A stretch of DNA of 64,000 bases, taken from NCBI GenBank assembly GCA_958496175.1, contig OY292274.1, positions 1 through 64,000 on the forward strand, read 5' to 3'. Source of the DNA: Sisyra terminalis. Its lineage: Eukaryota > Arthropoda > Insecta > Neuroptera > Sisyridae. Position numbers and translations under genes: made by a program. Under the pieces are notes generated by a model that was not told the origin of the DNA, made no database searches, and saw nothing but the letters and a program-made list of their open reading frames with translations. Of this stretch, positions 45,136 through 60,200 are shown in pieces; the stretch's first letter is position 1; each line of letters opens with the position of its first letter.

Positions 45136-46582
45136 TTTTTTTTCTGTGCAGATGCAATGGTCACGGGAAAATCTGAAGAAATGAAGAAACGAAACCAAAT
45201 TGTCTTTAGTTTTTGATTATTTTTTTCTGTTACAGATTTTTGCGGAACAATTGATAATGGAGCCGACCTCTATACCAATCGCCAAGTTATGAAAGTTAAT
45301 TCAAAACAACCACCCTCTCCCCCTTGAATGTTTTAAAAAAAAATAATAGAACAATGGGAATTCTTATATTGTTAGCTTAGCGCCGCCTACCTATCCAAAA
45401 TAGTTCAGTTATAATATTATCTTAGCTTTATTGTTATTGTCTTTACGTAGTTTTTTATTAATTTTAAGTTTTTATATTCAACTGATTTGAAGAGATTAAA
45501 TGTTGTTTTGTCTGTGCAGATTCGATGGATTGTCAATGTGAAAGAATTCAAAGAGATGTGTTAGCACGTTGGCCCTCAAGAAATGAAGAATTTAAAAACC
45601 TTATTTTTTTGCTTTAATTAAATTTTATTTTCTTTGCAGATATTCTCTTGGAATGATTGCAGTCGGAAGAATTGATTAGATGAGCAATTCAAGACATGAC
45701 GAAATTATTGAAATTCCTTCTTCTTCAGCCATTCAAGCCATCAAGCTTCTTATTATTACCTAATACCAGTCATCGTTATCAAATCCTATCTATAGCTTAG
45801 TTATACTTTATCTCTATTATTCTTTTGACCCCAATATTTCACGGGAAACTAATACTACTTTAAATCAATTGAAACTAGGCTTAGGTATTATTTAGATAGA
45901 AACATTTAATACCTCTTGTTTGGGTTTCAATTTTTATAAGTTGTTTTATAACATTAACAACTTGTAACATTATACTAAATTTAATATTATATATTGGCTT
46001 AGATATATGCATTTGTGCAATAGCTGAACTTACAATTGATAAATAGTCGATTCAAAACTGCGACCCACGTCGTTCAGTCCTTTGCAATCATTAAATTTAT
46101 AAAACGATAATACGAACACGAAATGTTCACTTTATAGATTCAAAACCTCTGCCCTACCTACCCTTAAAAGCCTATTTCTCTTATCTAGTACTCTAAAAAC
46201 GTATTCTCTATCTTGAAATTATTTTATACTAATACCTACATGAAATTATTTTTATATTTGGGGTTTATATTATATTATGTGAGATCTTTTTCGTTAATAA
46301 CTTATATATATATATATATATACGTAGATAGATCATTAGTTTTATAAGCTTAGCTTTAGAAAATTTAGTTTAAGTTTTAAATATATAAATTAATGATTCT
46401 TTTTTCTGTGCAGATTCAATGTATCTAGGAATTGAAGGAAGCAGTTATCGTTGAACCGTAAAATATGTCATTGGGATCTTCGATTAATATTTTATAACAA
46501 AATTTAATAATAATTCTAAATTAAGTACTTTTTCTGTGCAGATTTGTGGAGTCATTTAGAAAACGTCTTACCAACTATTTGA
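45136..46582 (+). other. Six-acceptor array, U2
   Basis: U2 copy of 20219-21665 with acceptors ending at 45151, 45235, 45519, 45639, 46413 and 46541. All six acceptors and their first codons are unchanged. Confidence 0.45.
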
Positions 46583-47216
46583 TTATTTTGTGAAGCTAAT
46601 TAAAACGTACGGAGTAATACGGAGAATAAATGCAAAGAGAGGGGGAAATCAACCTGGTGGTATCCGAAAAGAAAAAGCCAACTTCTTAGACAGTTTGGTG
46701 TAAGTACGCAGTTTCAGTGTTCTCAAATTAATGATGAACTTGATGGCAATGACATAAACTAATAGGTATGATAATAAATGTAAATAAGTTTCAACTCACA
46801 ATATCTGACAATGCTCTGACTTTATAGGAACTAGGTACCCAGTTTAATATGTTTGCATATTTTTTAATTTCCCATGGATTTTTTCTTGCTACGTTTTTGG
46901 TCAATGTAAAGCAGCATTGTTAATATTGTATAAACAGGTAAACGATAAGTTTTAATAAATTTCGGTAAAATTAAAAATTGTCATTTCTTATAATTTCTTA
47001 GAGATATTTGGAAGTACCTACGTCGACTCCTAAGGCTTATTGGAAGTCAGAGTGTTAATTTACTATTCGTTCATCTACGGGGATTAGAATAATATACAGA
47101 TAACTGAACTCATTATGGCGAAGAAGAATTAACAGAAGTTTACATCTCAAGATGTCTTCACTCTTCCCATTTGTTCCTTTTTTTCGTACGCTTCTGTTCC
47201 CAACTTTACTATCTTG

Positions 47217-47607
47217 CTCCCCCCATGGAATGAAAGTAATAATGTGGATGTGGAATATACAAAGATAGTGCAAAACTATCACTCAAGTTTTTCTCCAATT
47301 TAAGTTTCTCGTAGACAACCATAATTACGCTTAAAGTAAGCAGAGAGTTGACGACAAAAGGCTTTTGAGGTAATAAGTTTTCTGGTACATGATACTATGT
47401 AATAGAATGGAAATTTAAAACTATTTTTTTAGGTTGAACAAGAAAAAAAAGTTCATCTATAATATAAAAGAAACATTTTGGCGTACATCCACAAAGTAGG
47501 TACTTATGGCGCGTTTATGAGAAATCAGTTGGAAAACGTACCTTTGGATTGTAAAAATCTTTCTATGACGCTGTGCAGGAGAAATGCATCCAGAGATTAG
47601 ATAATCA
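47217..47607 (+). pseudogene. Third exon A/B copy, U2
   Basis: U2 copy of 22300-22690, with the same disabling stops. Confidence 0.45.
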
Positions 47608-47940
47608 TTTATAATTCAAGTAAGTTGATATTATTCACTATGTTATATTGGTTCTGGTTAATATCAACGATTGCATAAGTATAGCTTACCTAGACAATAT
47701 TCATTTTGTATTCGGAATATTTATCTTTAAATACTCATACGTAATCACCCCGTATACCTCTCGTGGTGTATCGTTGTAAATTCATTCCAATTGGATTTAC
47801 AACAGTTGTAAGACCACCTACTGTGTTATCATCGTTTAGGTGATTTAGCATAACAATATCATACATTACTTCAAATAGGATTAATTAATATTTGTTAAGT
47901 AAGTGGTGAAATTAATTTAAGTTTTTTTTTTTTTTTTTAG

Positions 47941-48065
47941 ATGATTTTAATTTATTCAACGAAAACAAATCAATTGTCATCGAGATTATGAAGATCAACT
48001 ATTCCCATATATATATTGCAAGCGCAGCTAATAATAGAAGAATGATATTGATGCATAAATATTGA
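47941..48065 (+). CDS. Terminal exon candidate, U2 copy of 23024-23148
   Basis: Acceptor, frame, stop and AATAAA (48108-48113) are all preserved. Confidence 0.4.
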
Positions 48066-51000
48066 TATAATATCCATAGATATATGCTACACTAAGTGTA
48101 AATGTAAAATAAAAGATGTATATTTTCTCCCCATTTATATAGGGCTTGGAGTGGCGCCGATCGACGACGATTTCAACGGCAGAAATTTAAATTTCTTCTA
48201 CTGGTTTGTACAAATTAATTGTACCCGTCACTTGATTTATAATTAAACTATTGTGTCGTTATTGTGATGAAGTGTGAAAAGTTTGTAGGTATAGTTGATT
48301 TTAAAATTGATTTTGTAAATTTCATAAGTAACAAAGAAAATTATTGTAGACATCATTTTTTTTAATTGCTAAAATATTTAATTTTCATAAGCACACAAAT
48401 TTAACAAATTGTTTATGTTATACTACATTCTGTGCACTTGCTGCATATAGATAAATATCTAAAAATACTTTAATATTTAAGCCACTGATAGAAATTTAAG
48501 TTTTCATCAAACTATTAAGGCAACATCATTGCATCTTTTTCTTAAAAGAATTCATTTTAATATTCAGGATAACGTCACAATGGTTTATTTAAATTTATTA
48601 TCAAGTATCAAAACATTTTTAAGATTTTATTAAGCCTTTAAAAAATATCTCATAAACATTTCCTAGATTTACACTGCAAACGATATTGTTAACTTCTGCA
48701 CTATATACATAATTCAATAGAATTAAAATTCAACTTGAAAAAGGAAAAATCAATTAAATTTCCTTAGTTATTAAAGCAATTGCATCGGCTAATTCAACTG
48801 ATTCTTGATTAGGAATTTGTTTGGGATTTTAATTAAAGGCTCAAATAAGTACTCTCTCGTAATTATTTTCAAAATAAGTTGTATGGATTGATAGAAGATA
48901 GTACCTACGACAAGTAGTTTTTAAATGAAGGTGAGATTACATTGGCTCTTCTTAATTGAATTCGGTGAAAAATGTTCTCTTAATTATTATTTTAAATAAT
49001 TTTTATTTAATGTAAAACTATTTGTTGGAAGCTTTTTAAATTCTTAACGCTGAATAACTAAAGTATTGCACTAACCGAATTGAATTAAAGAAACTTTCTT
49101 ATTGCTTTTTTTTTTTTAAATAAATTATCGATAGGAATATGAGGTCAGTACCTACAGGTTGCTAATGGATTGTTCACATTAGATTTAATCCAATTCAATT
49201 ACAATGTCGATTTTTCTGGTTTACATTGAAACCAAATAATCAGTAAATTATTGATATTAGTTATTATATGTAGATCGCTATTTAAGAGTTCAAATGGTCC
49301 CAATATAATAGGATTTAATTTTTATAGTTTTAACATATTCCGTGGTTTCAAAGCGTTCAAAAATTTCATATTTTCAAATTCAAAGATATTGTAAAGTTCA
49401 TTAACCAGAGGCCAGTTTCATACAATAATTGCCATACATTTTCGTTTGAACTATTTGAACACTGAAAGAAATTCTTGGTTCCATTGGGTTTTCAAGTAAA
49501 TTTTTATTTATAACGAACTAAAAATTGTCATTTCAGAATGCCTACAGTTGGGAAATCATTATTTTATTGACCAGTTTTTCTTTCATCTAAAAAGTTAGAC
49601 AAAAGGTTATGTTGAATGTGCCCAAAGAAAAGGTTTGCAATATGAAAATTTTTTCACCGCTGTCACATTACTTGTCAAAGGAAAATCGCTAGAATATGAA
49701 TTAAATATTCCAATTTTTTTCCTTATGATTTTCACGATTAAATTCTAGAGCCGGTTTTATTTATTTTTCTAGTTTCGCCTTTTTCATTTGCAAACAATCA
49801 AATGACAATTCCCACACCCTTTGCCATATTCAACGCTTTTTATTTTAACTTGGATTTATTAAAGAAAAAGCTTTTTCATTTTAGCTTCTTATGGACCTAT
49901 AATGTTGTGGTTTGCAATTTTCATTATTGTATCAGACTTTGATGGGGAAAAAAGGAAAATTGGATAGAAAAATAATATTTGTTTTAGATATGTTTAGGGT
50001 GTTCTGTGAGAATTCTGAGCTACCTACACTCTCCATAAACTCTCTTGCCCTTATTTAATTTTAAATTTCTTTATTGCTGTAATTCAATGTCATTCCAATA
50101 TTAAAGGCGTTACATTTTTATGGTCCAAGTTTTGGGTTCAAAAATTTCATATTTTAAAATTCAAAGGTATTGTCATATTATTTCGCTAGGGGGCAGTTCA
50201 ATACAACAATGGTCGTTCATGTTTTATTGAACATTCCGAATCGTTTAGAACCGTTTGAACAGTACAATAACTGCCTGATTGGCATTATTTTTTTGGTTAA
50301 CTTGAATGCCTTGAATTTATCCCCACGATCCCCCCACTTAGGATATGCCCTTAATTGGTGAAAAATAAATTATGTTCAACTAAAAACAGGGAAAATGCAA
50401 AGCGTTATTTTTACCTTTCGAAGTATTAAGGAGTCGAAAGGAATATGGGGACGGGTGGAAAATGTTGGAAATGTTAGTTTACGTGATACTATTCACTTCT
50501 CTCTTTAACTTGCATTTCATCGATCTTTTCTACTTACTTTATTATTATTATTCTCCTTTTATGTGTATACATACACATACAACAACTGCCGACCACCTGT
50601 TGTTTTGATCGACCAAGTTGCAATGAAATCAGCGATAAAGTAGCGGAAATTTGTGCATTATTAATTAAATTTCTCAATTTATAGCAAAACTATTATTTGG
50701 TGCATCGATTGGAATATGGAAATGGAAAACTGTAAGTAAATTTTTCAAATTGTCGAAAGATAAAAATTGCACAGTACCTACAATGAGGTTAGTTTTTCAT
50801 GCACAAGAAAAAAGTAATTTTCTCTTAATTGTTGCCCTAAAATTATGTTAATTGTCTTATTTAATCGCTTGCATTATTATATATTTCCGAAATTGATATT
50901 TAAATTTTCCAAAATAGGAATCAATGGAATACAAACAAATGCTACTTGTTGCTTTTGCATGTTGTATAGTTATTAGGAACTTAATATATATTATTAGGTA

Positions 51001-51316
51001 TTCTAACAATGTCTTGTGTTCTATTGGCAATCTATCTCAGGGTTTATTAAGTATTGCCCCTTATGTTTGACGTCATTTGAAAAGTTATTTCAATTAATTC
51101 CCTCGGGATTTGTTGGAACCATTTGGTAGTACCTAGGTAGTACCATACTTGAATCAGGAATATTGACTCTTTGTTCAGTTACCAGGTCCATATTACTGCA
51201 CGGATCAGATGATGAAGATTTGACAAGAATTAGTACCAACGAAGCTCTACTTGGTTCTGGCTTCTACAAACTACTATCCTCAAGTACTAATCGAACACAT
51301 GGGTTGAAAGTAATAA

Positions 51317-51704
51317 TGCGGAAATGAGATGTGATATGTGTGAGGATAGAGAACAATAATCCCAAGTTTTTCCCCAATTCGAGTTCCTCTTCGGCTCTTA
51401 CTTTTGCACGTTGCAGTCTTCGCCTTTTTTTTTTTTTGGAGTCATAAGATGAAATTAATAGTCCGACAATAAGATGTAATAAAATTTACGAAGATTTTGT
51501 GAAATTACTTCAAGTTTTACTCAACTTCAAATCCTTTGTAGACAATTGCGTAAAAGTTAAATGAGAGTTAAATAAAGACAATAAACTTTTGTGGTAAGTA
51601 TGTAAATCTTTGGATCAAAGTAGGTACCTAATACCCAGATTAAATTAAAAACTTTTATTTTAGATGGAAGTGAAAGAGAGACCCTCTTTACATATAAAAG
51701 TTAA
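51317..51704 (+). pseudogene. Exon A and exon B, U2 copy of 26400-26787
   Basis: Identical by eye, including donor, 70-bp intron and the GSERETLFTYKS frame with its TAA. Confidence 0.45.
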
Positions 51705-52102
51705 GTTTTGGTGTACATCCACAAAAAATGGCTTTAATGAATCCACGCTTTTTGAACGAATCCAGGAATGACTTTCGGATACAGAAATCCTATAATGTGG
51801 TGTAATTGTCCATGGGATTCGCAGCATTATTCTCCTCCAAACCCACAATTTCGGGGGTCAATAGGACTTGGAGTTTACCTGAAAACAACCAAATCTGGAA
51901 TGAATGCAGTGTGGTGATTGTGGAATATTCATGTAATAGTTTTATAATCAAAATACAACAAGTAGGTAGAGCTTTACTATTTACCTACCATTTTAAAAGT
52001 TTACATGTCTCCTACAATAATTTTACAATAACATTAAAACAGTCTTCTTGAGTGAAATAATTGTACTCAAATTCAAATAATAATATGATTTTATTTTTAC
52101 AG

Positions 52103-53156
52103 ATTTTGAGTCTCAAAATGGATGCAGAGAAAAGCAGTTGTTACCTAAATTAAATTCGCTTTGTAACAAATATATTTGGTGAATGGTAATCCGTTAGAGT
52201 TTTATTACTTTTATCATTCAATCAATAGTTTTTTAAAATTTCAGAAAAGGAGTGTCCGTTTTTCTTTCTAAATAAGAAGAGATATGCAATTGCAGACGCA
52301 CAAGTTCAAAGCTTAGACTTTCCATCATGCCTCCGTGTATTTGTGGACTTATCACTAATAACATACGGAAGGAAATTATTACTGTTATAATATCCAAATT
52401 GGTGAGATTCCGTAAAAAAAAAAAAAAAAAAATCGTATATATCTTTAGACTGATTCAAACTTCAAAATTTTTCGTAAAACGTCATTTTTTTGTCTAATGG
52501 GGCAACCTGTGCAATAATTTATAAACCTTGAGTATAAGAATCAGGAAAAGAAATTAATTTATTGCAGCAGTTAGTTAGCACAGCATTTTGCCTCCTTTTG
52601 AAGATCTTCTCAAGACTACTTTGAAAAATTTCTGTGTGTCAAAAAATCAATCTATCTTTGAATTTCTTTGTTAATGGCTTAAGTTTTCTTCAAATATGTT
52701 TCGTTGCCATAAAGTTTATCTTTAATGTCAAAATAATTTGTTGTTATCAATCACAATTATATCCATAATTGTCCCCTGACACTCTATTTGCTAACGTAGA
52801 ATGGAGGAATTATTGAGTATTCGGACATTCCTAATCCCACGTCACTATATCTAGCACAGGAACAGAAGGAAAAACAGCACAGGGGCCAGAGGGGAAAAGG
52901 AAACGTAGGCAATCATCGACCTGCTGGAACAGCTCGTGGACAAGAGTTCGCGTCCGCAGCACGGCAAATACCTAATCGCTGAAAAAGGACCGTCCAGCAG
53001 ATTCTGATCTCCAATTTATCTCCATCAATATATCTATCTATTGGAAACCATGTTAAAGATTACGAAGAAGAGAATGTTCTTTTCTTATTCATGTAATTTT
53101 ATTTTTCAGGTGATTTATTGGATTTGAAGCGCCCCTTTCCGCAAAAGTGGAAGTAA
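52103..53156 (+). CDS. Three exon candidates, U2 copies of 27186, 27937 and 28192
   Basis: Exons at 52103-52182, 52855-52982 and 53110-53156 keep their acceptors, frames and stops. The non-coding gap between the first two holds the cluster of U1/U2 differences (about 52400-52515). Confidence 0.35.
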
Positions 53157-53617
53157 ATAATAGTTAAGCGAACGTTGCAGAATCATCATAAGCAAAGTCA
53201 TCAAGAATTTATTCTCCGAATAGCTATATATAATAAGCAAGGTGTCTGGCTCAAGAATCAAATAAAGGCAATAAAGAAATAAGGAGGAGCAAAGCAAGAA
53301 ATATTTATATCTACTAGATATTTATATTGAATGAAGAAGCAAGCAACACTTATAGTGCCAAAACCAACAAGAACAACAACAACCACCGGAAAAATGACTA
53401 CCAATAAGCCCATCTAATGAACTTTATTGAGAACGGGAGATCTACCGATATCTACTACTGGATCCATACAACTTGTTGAATTATTTAAATAAATTATTCA
53501 TATTTTGTTATATTTGTCTATTTATTTGTTTAGTTCAAAGTTACAAACAACAATTTTTAAAACTGCCCATGTTGATATACATACGAGCAAACACCCGCAG
53601 ATAAAAATCAATACTTG

Positions 53618-56538
53618 CCAATGTAAATTAAGTAAATGTATGATTTTTAGATAATATCCGATGCATTAAAACCGAAAATGAACTTAGAATTTCAATTAAA
53701 CGTTCACTTTTCGAGAAATTAGCGTTTTGTTTGTATGCTAAAATAAGAGGTTAAGGAACTCCATTTCACTCGGAGCATTACTTTACGATTGTAATATCGA
53801 TTTAAATCGATAAAGTGAAGCTTATCGATGCAAGTTAACACAATTTAAGCATGAATCGATCGTTTTAAATGGTATTTTCATTAATTTAATGTCCACTAAT
53901 TACAATTATCCAAGATCCAAACCGGTTCTACATAGTGGCAAAGTGGGCGTGGCTTTCAAAATAGTTCAGCGTTTTGTTGTCAGGTTTGAAGGGGTATGTC
54001 ATTATCTTCATTTAGGATCAAAAATATCTTTATTTCTTCCCTTCTATCGTTATAAACCGATCGATTATTAGTAAATGATACAAAATATAACATTTTTTCC
54101 ACTCGAACATCATTTAAAATTGTATTTTCAACCAATTTGATTTGCATGTTTAGCGGATGTCAAAGTTGTTTATGTTTCGCTCTATAGGCAACCCGGTGAG
54201 CATCAAAAAAACAAAATTCGACGATTTGCCCTTTTTGAACATGCCAATATTCAGTACTCTAACTCAAATTTCAGACATTTAAGGATGATTTTCTTTATGT
54301 CATGTAATGATTGGGATACCAAATGAAAGCTAATTGATTACTCTATTGATTTATCAAAAAAAACAACCAATATGTCTAAACGATGACATTGAAATTTGCT
54401 TTTCCGTCAGCAACTACATCCCTTTCTAACATTTAAGGGTGGTTTGCCCCCCTTAATATATTGAATTCGATTATGATTGGGATATCTATTGAAAGATAAT
54501 GAATTACTCTATCGATTGACATCAAAAAATTACCAATATCTCCAAGCAATTACTTAGAAAACTGATTTTCCTAAATCGACTTTCAACCTTTATAAAATGT
54601 TACTTAAATCATGTGATTTCGCGTCAAAAGTAATTAAAAACATTACACTTTTATAAAATCGATGGTTTACAGCTAAATTTGACACTTAAATGTTGATTAA
54701 AGGTCTACTTTTCGAGAAATTAGCATTTAAATGGGCCTAAAGAGTCGATAAGGAAAAATCCATTTTCAAAGTAATTGTTTGGAGATATTGGTAATTTTTT
54801 GATATTATTCGATAAAGTAACTCATTAGCTTTCCATTGATATGCCAGTCATAATCGAATTCAATGAAAAAAGAGGGGCAAAGCACCTTTTAATGTCTGAA
54901 AGGGTAGTAGTCGCCTAGGGAAAATCAATTTTTAAAGTAATTGTATGGATATATTGGTTGTTTTTTTTGATAAATCAATAGAGTAATCAATTAGCTTTCA
55001 TTTGATATCCCAATCATTACATGGCATACAGAAAATCATCCTGAAATGTCCGAAATTTGAGTTAGAGTACTGAATATTGGCATGTTCAAAAAGGGCAAAT
55101 CGTCGAATTTTGTTTTTTTGATGCTCACCGGGTTGCCTATAGAGCGAAACATAAACAACTTTGACATCCGCTAAACATGCAAATCAAATGCGTTGAAAAT
55201 ACAATTTTAAATGATGTTCGAGTGGAAGAAATGTTATATTTTGTATAATTTACTAATAATCGATCGATTGATAGCGATAGGAGAGAAGAAATAAAGATAT
55301 TTTTGGCTCTAAATGAAGATAATGACAGACCTCTTTAGACGCTTATTTCTCAAAAAGTAGACCTTTAATCAACATTTAAGTGTCAAATTTAGCTGTAAGC
55401 CATCAATTTTATATAAGAATAATGTTTTTAATTACTTTTTACGCGAAATCACATGATTTAAGTTACATTTTATAAAGGCCAAGGGTCGATATGGGAAAGT
55501 CAGTTTTCTAAGTAATTGCTTGGAGATATTGGTAATTTTTTTGATGTCAATCGATAGAGTAATTCATTATCTTTCAATAGATATCCCAATCATAATCGGG
55601 TTCAATATATTAAGGGGGGCAAACCACCCTTAAATGTCAGAAAGGGAAGTAGTCGCTGACGGAAAATCAAATTTCAATGTCATCGTTTAGACATATTGGC
55701 TGTTTTTTTATATAAATCAATAGAGTAATTAATTAGCTTTCATTTGATATCCCAATCATTACATGGCATAAAGAAAATCATCCTTAAATGTCTGAAATGT
55801 TTGACCTTAAATGACGATAATGACAGACCCCCTTCTTCAAACCTGACGACAAAACGCTGAACTATTTTGAAAGCCACGCCCACTTTGGTTTGTATCTAGC
55901 ACTTATCCAAGACATAAACCAGTTCTACATACAAGTGGGCGTGGCTTCCAAAATAGTTCAGCGTTTTGTTGTCAGGCAGCGGTAATATCGGTTCGCAAAA
56001 GTTCTCAAAATTCAAACAATGAAAGCCGTATGTAGGCTTATGAAAGTGGCCTAAAAACGCTAATTACTCGACAAGTTGACGTTTAATCAAAATTCTAGTT
56101 ACATATTTGGTTTGAATGCATCGAATATTATCTAAAAATCATATTTTCACCTAATTTTATTGCCCAAAATTATTGGAAAGTTGTGAATTTTTCGACGGGT
56201 CTAGACTCGTCGTTGAAAAAATGCAATTTTCAAAATCTGTAATCATTACTTTAGCGCCCCCACTTTGGTACTGTTGAATAGAGTAATTCAAGCCCTTTCA
56301 TTTGAGCTATCATATGTTGCTGTGGGATTTATAATAAGGGAGATATTCGCCCTCAAAGTTGCCAAAATGAAGCAAAAATGCCCTCAAATGGGCTCTTTTC
56401 TGATTTCGCGTCAGAAATGCCATTTCCGAGTCGTTCCGATTGGGCCCCTTCGGCAATGTTCGCGAAGCGAGCCTGTGACGTCACAAACAAATCCGCCATT
56501 TTGATTCGAAAGAATTTTCCGAATGGGGAGAAATAAAA
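53618..56538. mobile_element. Nested inverted-repeat element, U2 copy
   Basis: Same architecture and position as 28700-31620. Only a few differences were seen (near 56271 and 56346), so it was carried along by the 25-kb duplication rather than inserted again. Confidence 0.75.
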
Positions 56539-56594
56539 TCGAATATGATGATAATTTATTTATTAATTGATTAATACATAATAATTATAAGAAT

Positions 56595-57268
56595 TTAGCG
56601 CTTTCCGTCCATCCAGCGATTCCTGTTGTCAGAAATGAAATCGTTCCAGAAATTCCCATTTAAATAAAAAAGGGTCTTTTTGCTTAGCTCCACTGCCTTA
56701 TCCTGGCAGCACCTGGAAGAACCAAATTAGTGTTAGTAAAACCGAAACGCTATACCTAAATTAAATAATTACCTAGATTGAAACGAAATGTACCTACCTA
56801 GATATCTAATTAACTGTTTTCTCTGAATATTTATTTTTCCTCTCCTGGTTTCGTGGTTATCGCCGTAAATCACCGATCAAAGTATCTTCTTATCGTTCCC
56901 TTTTTGCGAGGCAGATACTGCTTGATGAAAAAGCCTTGAGATCTTTGCTGCTAATGAGTTTGCAATGTTGAGTTGATCCAGGACCAATAAATAGTTTTCC
57001 CAGCTTACCTACAAATACAAATGGTATGAGTAAAGCGAAAGCCTTAATGCCTATTACGAATAAGTACTCACCAATTTCTTCTTCTTAACATTGTTGCCGA
57101 TGTATCAGGATTAATATGGTTGCCACTCGTCGGGGTAGATTTTCCAAAGGATTCCCCAGGACCTGCTGATCAGTCCTTCAGCGTATACACTCATTTGCTT
57201 GCTGTTCTGTGGACGCGAATTCTTGTCCACGAGCTTTTCCAACAGTTCAGTTCAACGGTGATTCCTTT
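56595..57268 (-). CDS. CWENYLLV gene remnants, U2 copy
   Basis: Exons at 56595-56712 and 56877-57003 are open, and the upstream block at 57072-57268 is broken by the same TGA as in U1. Confidence 0.42.
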
Positions 57269-60200
57269 TCCCTTCAAGTCATCCCAGTACCATTAGGTTG
57301 TTTTCCATAGTATTGTTGACGCAGAAATAAATAGAAATGTGCGAAAACCAGTTAATTGATCCAGTCATTAGCAAATAGATCTCTGGGCTGGCTTGCTTTG
57401 CTTTAAGGAGAAAACATTTGGTGTTATTAACAATTCGTGTTACTCCTAACAAGTTGGTCCAAATTTTATTCAATACTACAAATGTTTATCCTTTTCCAAG
57501 CGATTGGATTTGTTGGCTCAAAATCTATATGAATAAAGTTGCCTAAAGTTAACAAAATTAGCTAATAATTCTCATTTAAATACAATAAAAACACATAAAC
57601 TATAAACACAATAACATTAGGAATAAGGATGTGTGCATTCGTATGTACATTACCATATTATAATAGAAGAACAATACTTGATTGGAATTTAGTGGATTTT
57701 AGTGAAAAATTTATTAAAAATGCAAGGTTTAATTAAATAAGTAGGTATTAAAGTTTTGCATTGTTATGTTTTCAAAAGAAAGATCAAATAAATATCCACC
57801 AACCACCAATTTGTTACTTAGACTAAGTTATCTATCATTGAGTACAACAGAATTGAATACATTTTACAAGCATTTGGTCTGATTTCAATACTATTTTATC
57901 GTCACAACAACAATTTAGTGTTACATAATAGTTATTACAACAGTTTAATAATTTTACTCTCAATTGATATATTTAATTTAATTGCCTACATCATAATTTA
58001 TAAGGACAAACGAATTATTTAACATATTTCAACTATAAATTTTCTTTGTTGTTAAGTATAAGGTACTTATGTTATATGTACTAATTGAAATCAAAAGTGA
58101 ATCTTACAGTTAAAGCTACTTATTACTTAAAGCAGTTAGTAGGTAGGTAATCGTTGAAAAAGTTCATTTAAAACATTATCTCTATGTCTTTTACAATGTA
58201 GAAGCATTTAGTTTAATTCCATATCGTTAAATTCCTAAATGTATAAACTAGAAAAATGTTTTATTTACTTATTTAATCTTTTTTTTTAAGTATCTACCTC
58301 TACATATTACTTTTGAGCAATTGAAAGATGAAAATATTTTTGCATATTTTTGAAAAAAACTACGATTCCATTTTTTTTTTAAATGAATGATAAAATCAAA
58401 ATGAACATAAGAGCCAAAGGGTGGTAGGTAACATAATTAAATATAAAACTGAAATAAACAGCAATATAAATTGGGAGGGAGGAAAATATAAATTGCATAC
58501 TGTTAATAGAGATAGGTAGCACCTACAGCTGTTGTACCATATAATAGTTTACTTTAAATTGTAATTTCTAAAACTAAAATCATTTTTCTTGTCACTTGAT
58601 TCGAATGAAGACAAATCTCTTTTTCTCACTTTAACAGTTTGTCCTTATTTATTTATTTATTACATATTATATATTATTTTCTTTAACTACAAAGCTGCCA
58701 TTCTTCATTCATATTCCTTCAACTCCAAATTAATTATCAAATTAAAGCTTCAAATTCAATACCACCTAATATTATGTTTAACATTTAAGAGCTTAGAATT
58801 ATTATTATGAATCATTTATTCCATTCAAACTTCTTATGGAGATTAAATATTATTAATATTTAGTTTTCATCATATTATAGGAATTAAATACAATTGACAA
58901 TTAATTAATCGATCAAGTTTTAGAGGATAATGAATTATAGCAGTATTACAAAGAATAAAAATTGTGTTAGATCATTTAGATCATCACTTACGTAACTATT
59001 AATAATAAGGTATATAGTAATAAGGCCTTCAATTAAAATCTACTTTTCGATTTAAACACATTTCAAATTCAGTACAATATATGAAATATATATTCCTAAT
59101 CAATATTAACGAAGAAAAAAAGTATAGGTATATTAAATAGAATTATGAATAAACAAGAACTAATGGTATATTAAAAGAAATAATGTAATAAGTAGCAATT
59201 AAATATGCCTCTTTCAAATTGATATTGAAAAATTAAAGTTTAAGATAGAAAAATGGAAATAATCGATGATGATTTAAAGCTAAATATTAAAATTATTTCG
59301 ACATTAAAGATCAACTTTCTCAATTTTATGACAATTAAACATATTTGAAGAAAACTAAAGCCATTAACATGGAACTATATGAGTAAACTTGTCTTATACT
59401 AACTAACTAAAATGTGTAGGTACCATAAATCTAAAATTCTTCAAAGTTACTCTTGTGAAATATGCAAAAGATGAAATGTTGTTGATTAACAATTGCAATA
59501 GGTAAGTATATTTCTTTTCCCTTCTTCCATTTACTTTTCATATTGAATCTTGCTGTATTAAACATATATTATAGATACGTTTATATGATGAAGCTAAAAT
59601 AAAAAGTAAAAAAAAATCACTAATGAGATTAGTAGCAAAAGAAATTTAATTTTTACATTACCTCTACCAAGTAAAAGTATAAAAGTTCCTTTAGATTTAA
59701 CATTGAAACTGTCCAATTTCCTTTCTGAAGAAAGATCTAAATGAAGAAGCTCTTAAAGGAATGTGAAGAATACTACCTCCTCCTCCTCCTCCTCCTCCTC
59801 CTGTTCATATTTTAAAAATCCTTACAAGTTGTTTGATCGGCAGTTGAGTAAGGTACCCACAAAACACGGACTTATTACATATATTGACAAATCACTTAAA
59901 TACTAAAAATAAAATATAGATTAAAACAATTTTCAATTGGTAAACTTTAATATTAAAAAGACAAAAGTAGGTAGGTAACTATTAAAACTTTACCTCGAGA
60001 TATTGATGGCTATCTTTTTTAAAAAATTTAAATGTTCATCCTGTTTTCATTTCCGACTTCTCCTTGACCATAAATTAAAAAAAAAAGAAAAGATAACGAC
60101 TTTTAGCCAAAAAATTAACTTTTATATCCTGGCTCAGTACCTTCTAGAAACATTTGTTTCGATTTCCAAAAGAACCAGTTGAAGATGACCTTGTAGATAA